Source: Kiritimatiellota bacterium
GTDB lineage: Bacteria > Verrucomicrobiota > Kiritimatiellia > JAAZAB01
Assembly: GCA_008636095.1 (NCBI GenBank)
Contig: VSJD01000251.1
Span: 1 to 19,533, forward strand
Length of the DNA: 19,533 bases
Direction of reading: 5' to 3'
The notes under the pieces are model-generated. The model was not told where the DNA came from and searched no databases. It was given only the letters and a program-made list of their open reading frames with translations. The translations under genes were made by a program, and so were the position numbers. Below are positions 13,663-19,533 of the stretch, piece after piece. How positions within the stretch are numbered: the first letter of the stretch is position 1; the number at the start of each line of letters is the position of its first letter.

Positions 13663-15345
13663 ATGGGTGCCATGAAAATATCGGTTTCCTGGAAAAGATT
13701 CTTGTTATTTGCGCATGTAGGACTACTGATCGCGTCGATTGTGCTCGGCCGTTGGTTATATGCCGGGGCTTTGGGAAGAAGCGATGCGCTTACGGTATTC
13801 AATCCCTATCCGCTGGTAACGATAGCCGATAATATCGCTTACTATCCGGTAAACCCCTATCCGAATATTGATTCCCGTTCGGGGCATGTCGTATCCAACC
13901 CGTTCGTGTATGTGTGGGATTGGTATTGTGGCTTTAATGGCCGGCTTTCGACTGGGGTGATGAACAGCCTGATAGCGCTGGCGGCAAAAGGGTGGTGCCC
14001 AACTCCGGAATCCTTTCCCTGGTGGCTCATGCGCGCCTTGTCGCTCTATTGTCTGTTGGCTACCCCGCTTAATTTTATGGTGGCGGTTGGGTGGGCCTGG
14101 GCCAAGCGGCCGGGAAGGACGCTCGTATTGCTGGCGGCCGTATGGTCGGTTTGGATCGTCAGCCCAAAGATTTATATCTTCACGGTGATATTTGATGTCT
14201 TGCTCACTGATCGGAACATACACGAGTATGTATTAGCGTGGATGATGCTTGGAGTAATGAGTAATTGGATGGGAAGATCGGCATGGAAATGGGGCTTGTT
14301 GGCCGCCGGCATCCTGTTCTTAAGTTCGGAACAAAACATGTTCAGCGTGCCGATCTTATTGCTGGCGGCCGCCTGGGTAGGGCTTGATGAAAAGAACGGC
14401 CTGGGGCGTAGTTGGCGCTGGCAGGCTTGCTTCTACAGTGCCTGGACATGTCTATCCGCCGCAATCTATTTCCTGTCCCCCGGCCAGTGGTTACGCAACA
14501 ACTTTTTATCGATGAAAACAATCGGCGATTTTGCGCCGCTTGAATGGTATCGCCAGGTTGTCACGCTGGGTTATGGCGCCATTTTTCCCCGGCTGCCTGA
14601 TTCGCTTTGGATATGGCATCTGGCCTTGTATGGCGGTTTGGGGCTGCTTATGACGGCATGGACGATAAGACGGCTGAAGCAGGGCGCCACAGGCTTGCTT
14701 TCCGTTGATCATCCCCGGCGAAAACTGGAGGGCATCGGTATTATGGCCTTTGCTTTTCTAACCGCCTTTTTAGCAAGCATGCTGACCCTGATTGCATCCC
14801 CATATTTCCCGCCGTATGCCATTTATTATCCCTCGTTATTACTCATGTTAGGCCTTGTTTTTTCATTCTGGCTGGTCCTGGATGGCGCCGCCATGTTCAT
14901 GGACATGCTTGCATCGTCAGTTCGACTGGCACGTTTTGCCGGAATAAAACCGATAATCGGTTATGCCAAGATCGGTTGCGTTGTTGGTCTGCCGTTGCTT
15001 GTGACAAGTACATTAATTGGAACCGTGACCGTACGGGCTTGGCCAGCCATGGCGGCGGAATACCGTCAAGTTATGGAACAGAATCGCAATCGTCGGCAAT
15101 TGTATGCCGAGATCGTGAGGCTCCGCAACATGACCGGACAACGGTGTTTTGTCCTGGTGAATATATGGCACTATCCTGTCTGGGGCATCCACATGGATGA
15201 AGTATGGGCAATGGCGGCTTATTTCAGGTGGCGGCGGATGGAAGATGTGGTTTGTATCGCGGAAGATGAATGGATTGCCGCCGGTCGGCCCCAGGAACAG
15301 CTATGTTATAAACTTGATTGCGCCAAGGTGCTTGCGGGCAAATGA
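13663..15345 (+). CDS. Polytopic membrane protein, GT-C-like (DUF6056-like layout)
   Basis: The 560-aa protein has about ten to twelve hydrophobic segments and a C-terminal soluble part. After the first helix comes a loop rich in aromatic residues with VWDWYCGFNGRLSTGVMNSL, resembling the W..GR motif of DUF6056-type membrane proteins. The tail (about residue 470 onward) has RLRNMTGQRCFVLVNIWHYP and several Cys. Its function is unknown; from context it may be a glycosyltransferase or a glycan assembly protein. ATG13663 lies 5 nt after the previous stop codon; ATG13672 is an alternative start. Confidence 0.62.
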   Translation: MGAMKISVSWKRFLLFAHVGLLIASIVLGRWLYAGALGRSDALTVFNPYPLVTIADNIAYYPVNPYPNIDSRSGHVVSNPFVYVWDWYCGFNGRLSTGVMNSLIALAAKGWCPTPESFPWWLMRALSLYCLLATPLNFMVAVGWAWAKRPGRTLVLLAAVWSVWIVSPKIYIFTVIFDVLLTDRNIHEYVLAWMMLGVMSNWMGRSAWKWGLLAAGILFLSSEQNMFSVPILLLAAAWVGLDEKNGLGRSWRWQACFYSAWTCLSAAIYFLSPGQWLRNNFLSMKTIGDFAPLEWYRQVVTLGYGAIFPRLPDSLWIWHLALYGGLGLLMTAWTIRRLKQGATGLLSVDHPRRKLEGIGIMAFAFLTAFLASMLTLIASPYFPPYAIYYPSLLLMLGLVFSFWLVLDGAAMFMDMLASSVRLARFAGIKPIIGYAKIGCVVGLPLLVTSTLIGTVTVRAWPAMAAEYRQVMEQNRNRRQLYAEIVRLRNMTGQRCFVLVNIWHYPVWGIHMDEVWAMAAYFRWRRMEDVVCIAEDEWIAAGRPQEQLCYKLDCAKVLAGK

Positions 15346-15366
15346 TGGCAAATAGCCTTGGTGACT

Positions 15367-16140
15367 ATGATGGCAAACATGCAAGTAGCCAGAGAAAACA
15401 GCACTGGCCAGATGCCGGTTGACAAGGTGCTCACGCCGGATCGTTTCATGGATTACGAGCAGGAGGTCAAAGGATCCCGCCTGGTGGATCTTGCGCTGGC
15501 AAGAATAGTTCGGGACGGCATGGAAGTGTGCGACATCGGCGGCGCCAGCGGCGTATTCCTTGGTGAACTGCTCAATCGTAGTAAATACCACTTCAACGCG
15601 ACTTTGCTGGAAGTGGTTGACGAATACCGCGTGCGCCTTGTCGATGAGCGCATCAATTATCGTCTGGCCAGCGTGCTTGATAACGATATTCCGGACGGCA
15701 GTTTCGACATGATAACGTTCAGGCATATAATTCACCATCTTGTAGCCGATAACATCGTCAAAACGCTCGATAATCAGCGGCGGGCCTTTGAACAGATCTT
15801 CCGGATGGTTCGTCCCGGTGGATATCTCGTTTTTCAGGAGCAGGTGCATTACGTCAGGCTATTTGCGCGAATGGTTTATCACATGTCGCTACTGGCGAAT
15901 AAAATGAGAATCAGAAGCCGCTTTTTTGACGCTGGCACGGTCGTAGTTGCGTTCCCTACCACAGAGGAGATCAAGTGCTTTCTCGATGCTAACAAATCGG
16001 CATGCGCTTTCGCTATCGAAGAATATTTTAACGAACCCAAAAACATGCCGCTGAGGTGGAAATTGACCTTGCTGATGAAAAACGTCGGCGATTTAACTTA
16101 TGTGATCAAGGTAAACGGCAAGAAGGGCGGTACCCCGTAG
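15367..16140 (+). CDS. SAM-dependent methyltransferase
   Basis: The 257-aa protein is a class I methyltransferase. Motif I VCDIGGASGVFLGEL binds SAM; LLEVVDEYR ends in the acidic region after strand 2; PDGSFDMITFRHIIHHL is the motif IV/post-motif segment; FRMVRPGGYLVFQEQ is the strand-5 region. In a glycan locus it may methylate a sugar or a lipid-linked intermediate, but no substrate can be read from the sequence. ATG15367 and ATG15370 are equally possible starts. The start region repeats ATGATGGCAAA from the end of the previous gene (15342-15352 and 15367-15377), and the gene begins about 20 nt after that gene's stop. It is the last gene of the plus-strand run and converges on the next minus-strand gene. 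Confidence 0.83.
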   Translation: MMANMQVARENSTGQMPVDKVLTPDRFMDYEQEVKGSRLVDLALARIVRDGMEVCDIGGASGVFLGELLNRSKYHFNATLLEVVDEYRVRLVDERINYRLASVLDNDIPDGSFDMITFRHIIHHLVADNIVKTLDNQRRAFEQIFRMVRPGGYLVFQEQVHYVRLFARMVYHMSLLANKMRIRSRFFDAGTVVVAFPTTEEIKCFLDANKSACAFAIEEYFNEPKNMPLRWKLTLLMKNVGDLTYVIKVNGKKGGTP

Positions 16141-16156
16141 CGGCCCGCTGGCCGCT
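16139..16156. terminator. Short GC-rich hairpin at the end of the plus-strand operon
   Basis: AGCGGCC-CGCT-GGCCGCT forms a 7-bp perfect stem that begins inside the methyltransferase stop codon. No T-run follows, so factor-independent termination is doubtful, but it sits where two operons converge. Confidence 0.3.
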
Positions 16157-16212
16157 TGGTATGGTAAATATACGGGCATCCAAGGCTTGCCGGTCATTGG
16201 GCGCCTTTGCAT

Positions 16213-17652
16213 TCAAGACGATGATCGCGGTTGGGTGACACGCGTTTGCGTGACACGCGATTGCGTGACACGCGATTGCGTGATAAGACGCCGGGAAAGC
16301 GCATCAATGACAAACAGCAGTATGATCCAAATAACCAGGCGCAGTTGAATTTGTAAAAGCAATGCATGGCGGGCGACAGCCATGGCGTCCCCATGCCAGA
16401 CAAGCAGGGCATGGGGGTACGATAGCAGCAGAAATCCCAGCGGAACCCACCACTTGCGCTGGCGATCCCAGCAGGCAAAACTCAGGCCGGCCAATACAAT
16501 CACGCCGGCGACCCACGGCCAAAACGGAAACACAGGCAAAGGATATATGCAAATGCTTAACCACGGCGGTAAAATGGGAACGAAGCCCGGTGGTAAAGGC
16601 TCGCCGGTCTCCGAGGATAAAAGCGATCTGATATCGAGCCAGGGTGCCAGGCACGTTGCGCGGCAATCGCTGATGAGATATTTTATATAACAGGTCGGCC
16701 CCTGATTAAGCAGCCACACGCGAAAGGGCTGTAAGGAAGCCAGCCGATAGGCCGCAAAATTATCGCCCGCACCCCATTGACCGGCCAAGTGCATCAGATC
16801 GGGGGTGACCGGCATGCCGTGATCCGCAAACCATTGGACTTTCGCTGGATTGGGCAAGATCCTTTGTGTCAGCACATTGAGAAACGGGAAAACCCAGCGT
16901 TGGCCCATCCGTGGTGGCAGCTCAAAGGCGGCATGTGCGAAAGTTGATGGAAACGTCCATTTCTGAGCGCCCATTTTTGCTGACATTGTATTGGCTGCAA
17001 AAAACGCACCCCAACACAATACTAAAACAAAACATGCGACTCTGTGTTTGCGCTGTAACAATCCGATCATTGCAACAACAATGGCCATGATTAATAGAAG
17101 CCAGGCATTTGTTTCGCGGCACAATGCCCATACGCCGCCTATAATAATAAAGGCCAAGAGCTTGGCGGGATGCCATTGATTCAGCAGCCCGAAGACTATT
17201 GCCATCAGCAATGCAAAAAGGGAGATGGACAAGGACTCGCTCAAGATCATGAAATCCCACAGAATAATATCAGTACTTAGCCCGAATAGGAGCATAAGCG
17301 TATAGGCCAGGGGTTTGAGCCATAGCGTTGTTACGGTCTTGGATACCGCCAAAGCTAAAAGGCCCCAGCACAAGATCGAACAAATGATTTGAAAGGTTAC
17401 GATGGCCGGCGGATGGATTTGGAGAATTTTATAACAGAGCGGCACCAGTGGTGGCTTTAAACCGCACCACAAGCCGGCATCAGTCCATGGGAGGGATGCC
17501 ATGTCTTTGAACGTCAGCGAGTCAAACGTCTCGCCAACTTCCGGTAATGCATAAAAGTGAAAGAGTCGTATTAATAAAATGATGACGAAGACCGTCACAT
17601 AGAATGCGGCCATGGCAATATGATTACAATGGCAGGGCTTGTCGGATGGCAT
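16213..17652 (-). CDS. Polytopic membrane protein, probable GT-C glycosyltransferase, with repeat-derived tail
   Basis: The 479-aa product starts MPSDKPCHCNH and has about ten hydrophobic segments. The first outer loop holds GETFDSLTF and is followed by LKPPLVPLCYKIL; this acidic loop plus PPL motif is the layout of GT39-like GT-C enzymes. A large outer loop (about residues 215-345) separates two membrane halves. The last 22 or so residues, QSRVTQSRVTQTRVTQPRSSS, come from three 15-bp palindromic repeats (16235-16279) that extend the C-terminus beyond the last helix and RR. ATG17652 is chosen because it lies 13 nt after the stop of the acetyltransferase gene, with AGG about 8 nt upstream. It is the last gene of a three-gene minus-strand operon. 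Confidence 0.68.
   Translation of the reverse strand: MPSDKPCHCNHIAMAAFYVTVFVIILLIRLFHFYALPEVGETFDSLTFKDMASLPWTDAGLWCGLKPPLVPLCYKILQIHPPAIVTFQIICSILCWGLLALAVSKTVTTLWLKPLAYTLMLLFGLSTDIILWDFMILSESLSISLFALLMAIVFGLLNQWHPAKLLAFIIIGGVWALCRETNAWLLLIMAIVVAMIGLLQRKHRVACFVLVLCWGAFFAANTMSAKMGAQKWTFPSTFAHAAFELPPRMGQRWVFPFLNVLTQRILPNPAKVQWFADHGMPVTPDLMHLAGQWGAGDNFAAYRLASLQPFRVWLLNQGPTCYIKYLISDCRATCLAPWLDIRSLLSSETGEPLPPGFVPILPPWLSICIYPLPVFPFWPWVAGVIVLAGLSFACWDRQRKWWVPLGFLLLSYPHALLVWHGDAMAVARHALLLQIQLRLVIWIILLFVIDALSRRLITQSRVTQSRVTQTRVTQPRSSS
16235..16279. repeat. Three 15-bp palindromic tandem repeats in the GT-C gene tail
   Basis: On the plus strand the units are GTGACACGCGTTTGC (16235-16249), GTGACACGCGATTGC (16250-16264) and GTGACACGCGATTGC (16265-16279), followed by a partial GTGA. 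Each junction forms CACGC-GATT-GCGTG or CACGC-GTTT-GCGTG. On the minus strand they encode VTQSR/VTQTR units in frame. Confidence 0.85.
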
Positions 17653-17665
17653 GATAACGCCTATA

Positions 17666-18469
17666 TCAGTCGCTTTTCGTCCCGCGCCGGAACCAGTGCA
17701 AGGCGACGGTTGCGGCACGCACGGTAAAGCCAAGCCGCAGAGTCAGTTTTATGCCGCGCAGATTGTTGATGGAAACGCGCGTGATGGCTCGTTTAAAATT
17801 GCGCGCGCGCAGGGCCAGGAACAATTCCTGGTACATAAGCACGCCGGCACCGGAATTCTGGAGATGCTTGCGCACGGCTCCCAGGGTAATGTCCATGGTT
17901 TGTGGCGCGGTTTCGCGGGCTTGGACGAACCCGATTACTTCGCCTTGCTCAGTGTCTTCCAGGATAAATACGGGATCGCCGGCGCGAAAACTGTTTTCAA
18001 TCCAGTGGGCGTAACGCAAATCGGCTTTATTCCGCGGCACATTGGGATCCAGATGAAAGCGATCCGCTGCAAATGCCGATTGAGCGATACTCGTTACCGG
18101 CGCCAAATCGGCCGGCGTGGCCATTCGCAGTTGCATGTGTGTTGACTGCCGCTTGATGACGAGCGTCAAACGTGCCAGTAACAGTTCAAACTCTATCATC
18201 GTTTCCACGGGATAAAAACCGTGCTGGGCCAGGGCGGCGGCCACGGCCACGGACTCGGGCGAGATTTTTGCAACTACCAGAGTAGCGCGGTCTCGAGGCA
18301 GGCCGGATAGCCAGGCGGACAAGTGGCGGCCAAGAGCATCCAGCGGTGTTTGGGCGCAATTTACTTCGAAAACCGGGAAATCAAGCAACGCGCTGTCCCA
18401 GGGGATCGGCGCAATTTTGAGCGGTCCATCCGGTGATGGGAAACCTGCGTATGTTAAGCTGAATGCCAT
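17666..18469 (-). CDS. wecD: GNAT acetyltransferase, WecD-like (dTDP-Fuc4N acetyltransferase)
   Basis: The 267-aa protein resembles remembered E. coli WecD (RffC), which acetylates dTDP-4-amino-4,6-dideoxygalactose with acetyl-CoA. Matching parts are IPWDSALLDFPVFEVN near the N-terminus, AFAADRFHLDPNVPRNKAD, YAHWIENSFRAG, VIGFVQARE, the acetyl-CoA loop VRKHLQNSGAGVLM and SINNLRGIKLTLRLGFTVRA. The presence of a wecE gene in the same locus supports the role. ATG18469 is preferred; the TTG at 18496 abutting the upstream stop codon would add nine residues. It lies between the ArnC-like GT2 gene and a GT-C gene in one operon. Other GNAT enzymes acting on related 4-amino sugars cannot be excluded. 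Confidence 0.75.
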   Translation of the reverse strand: MAFSLTYAGFPSPDGPLKIAPIPWDSALLDFPVFEVNCAQTPLDALGRHLSAWLSGLPRDRATLVVAKISPESVAVAAALAQHGFYPVETMIEFELLLARLTLVIKRQSTHMQLRMATPADLAPVTSIAQSAFAADRFHLDPNVPRNKADLRYAHWIENSFRAGDPVFILEDTEQGEVIGFVQARETAPQTMDITLGAVRKHLQNSGAGVLMYQELFLALRARNFKRAITRVSINNLRGIKLTLRLGFTVRAATVALHWFRRGTKSD

Positions 18470-18496
18470 CTTGTAAATACTCAGACACCTGAGCAA

Positions 18497-19435
18497 TCAT
18501 GGGTGTTCAATTTCCTGACGCACCACGTAGGATGGCCGGTCCATCAGTCGCAAATGCATGCGCGCCAGATATTCGCCGATAATGCCCAGTGCAAAAAGCT
18601 GAGCACCGGAGAAAATCGTGATAATGGAGGCTAAAAACGGAAATCCAGGAACACTGTAGCCGAGCAACAAATAGCGCCCGACAACGTAAATCAGCACGCC
18701 TATGCCAAAAATAGTCAGACAGAATCCAATCCAACTTGCCAGCCGCAGGGGCAAGGTTGAAAAGCCGGTTAAAATATTGAAGCAATGCGCGAAAAGGCGC
18801 CGCACCGAATAACCGGAACGGCCGCTGAAGCGCGGATTGTGCTGGACCGCTACAGCACACACCCGTGTCGTGCCCCAGTTTAGAAGCACGTCAATGGAGA
18901 CGGTCGGCGCGCGGTAATCTGTAAATGCTTCCCGCAATTGCGTGCGGAATGCGCGAAACGCGCTTATGTCGCCGGCATAGGTAATGCCCATGGCGGCCTG
19001 CACCACCAGGCGCACAATCTGGGAGGCAAGATAGCGCAAGACGCCTTGCTGTTGGCGGCGTGGCGCGCCATAGACAACATCATGGCCTTCGTCAAGTTTG
19101 CCGAGCAGGATGGGAATATCTTCAGGCGGATTCTGCAGGTCGGCATCAAGTGTCACGATCACGTCATGCCGGGCGTGACGGATGCCGCACAGTAAGGCGT
19201 TGTGTTGACCGAAGTTACGCAGCAAATTAATCCCGCGTATGCGGCTTTCCCGCTGGACCCAATTCTGAATAGTGGCCCAACTTTGATCGGGACTGCCGTC
19301 GTTGATGAAAATAATTTCAAATGGCCGCTGCGTGGCTTGCAGTACGGCCAGTAAACGTTCCGTGAGCTGGTTTAACGAGGCTTCGCAACGATACACCGGA
19401 ACGAGCACGCTAAGTGATGACGCCGAATTTGACAT
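18497..19435 (-). CDS. ArnC/GtrB-like undecaprenyl-phosphate glycosyltransferase (GT2)
   Basis: The 312-aa protein aligns well with remembered ArnC-type enzymes: SVLVPVYRCEASL, IIFINDGSPDQSW (about 41-53), LLRNFGQHNALLCGIRHA (71-88), VTLDADLQNPPEDIP (94-108, DxD) and SGRSGYSVRRL. Two membrane helices follow (about 232-258 and 268-292) and it ends with a basic tail. Such enzymes load a nucleotide-linked sugar onto undecaprenyl phosphate at the cytoplasmic face. Next to wecD-like and GT-C genes, the donor could be the dTDP-Fuc4NAc made by WecE and WecD, though this is inference. ATG19435 has AGGA about 10 nt upstream. It heads the minus-strand operon, and its stop codon is 28 nt before the wecD start. 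Confidence 0.85.
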   Translation of the reverse strand: MSNSASSLSVLVPVYRCEASLNQLTERLLAVLQATQRPFEIIFINDGSPDQSWATIQNWVQRESRIRGINLLRNFGQHNALLCGIRHARHDVIVTLDADLQNPPEDIPILLGKLDEGHDVVYGAPRRQQQGVLRYLASQIVRLVVQAAMGITYAGDISAFRAFRTQLREAFTDYRAPTVSIDVLLNWGTTRVCAVAVQHNPRFSGRSGYSVRRLFAHCFNILTGFSTLPLRLASWIGFCLTIFGIGVLIYVVGRYLLLGYSVPGFPFLASIITIFSGAQLFALGIIGEYLARMHLRLMDRPSYVVRQEIEHP

Positions 19436-19533
19436 AACGGAAAATCCTGGCGGTTCAAACGAGATGGTTCATATAATGAAAATATCGAAACCAGCGGTCT
19501 AAATCAAGCTCGAATCTGTCGGGCGGGAGCGTG
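19436..19533. other. Upstream flank, no gene seen
   Basis: This 98-nt end stretch is upstream of the ArnC-like gene. It is moderately AT-rich around 19470-19490, where a promoter might lie, but no convincing box pair is visible. The window ends before any neighbouring gene. Confidence 0.3.

Noticed and set aside
15301..15849. A 182-codon minus-strand open frame antisense to the methyltransferase
   Set aside because: No recognisable motif, and it overlaps a methyltransferase with clear SAM motifs.
16662..16671. GGCAATCGCT as another copy of the 15-bp repeat core
   Set aside because: It is a single copy with no complementary arms and no tandem unit, so it is probably chance.
1..19533. tRNA, rRNA or CRISPR array
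   Set aside because: No T-arm or cloverleaf, rRNA signature or regularly spaced repeat-spacer pattern was seen; the tandem repeats have no spacers.

Overview
The window reads as chromosomal DNA of a Gram-negative bacterium. Visible signs are an outer-membrane barrel-like protein, a lipoprotein with a lipobox, and dTDP-sugar and polyprenyl-phosphate sugar enzymes of the enterobacterial WecD/WecE and ArnC types. Base composition is mixed: GC-rich housekeeping genes sit beside more AT-rich islands. Many starts lack a clear Shine-Dalgarno site. I cannot assign a lineage from sequence alone; an uncultured lineage of the Verrucomicrobia/Lentisphaerae/Kiritimatiellae or Omnitrophica kind is only a guess.

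Region 1 (1-3030) starts with the 3' end of an ORF-less group II intron (domains III to VI, ending near 225), about 64 nt ahead of mtnA (methionine salvage). A double stem-loop repeat follows, then thiL and tsaE, which overlap by 17 nt. The last seven tsaE codons lie inside a 29-bp inverted repeat.

Region 2 (3004-4800) is an AT-richer, repeat-bounded patch. It holds a 142-bp MITE-like element, a minus-strand C39-peptidase lipoprotein with a strong ribosome-binding site, GC-rich hairpins, and a small two-helix membrane protein.

Region 3 (4800-8120) holds a plus-strand outer-membrane protein and then a graveyard. The graveyard contains a detached copy of the tail of the downstream GT-C gene, a beta-propeller glycosidase-like gene, a broken TnsA-like nuclease, a 40-bp perfect hairpin, and a frameshifted nucleotidyltransferase-like gene. 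The two GT-C tails are direct repeats flanking about 2 kb.

Region 4 (8119-19533) is a surface-glycan locus in three transcription blocks. Minus: wecE then a GT-C membrane protein. Plus, divergent from wecE: a GT2 polyprenyl-phosphate glycosyltransferase, two polytopic GT-C-like proteins and a SAM methyltransferase. Minus, convergent with that block: an ArnC-like GT2, a WecD-like acetyltransferase and another GT-C-like protein. The inferred logic is that WecE and WecD make dTDP-Fuc4NAc or a close relative, the GT2 enzymes load sugars onto polyprenyl phosphate, and the GT-C proteins transfer them to acceptors outside the inner membrane. No wecA, wecF, wecG or rmlAB is present in the window.

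The most unusual signal is a family of 15-bp, in-frame, self-complementary tandem repeats inside three unrelated genes (OMP, wecE, GT-C). They share a GC(A/G)AT(T/C)GC-like core, while the flanking arms change in a compensatory way between loci.
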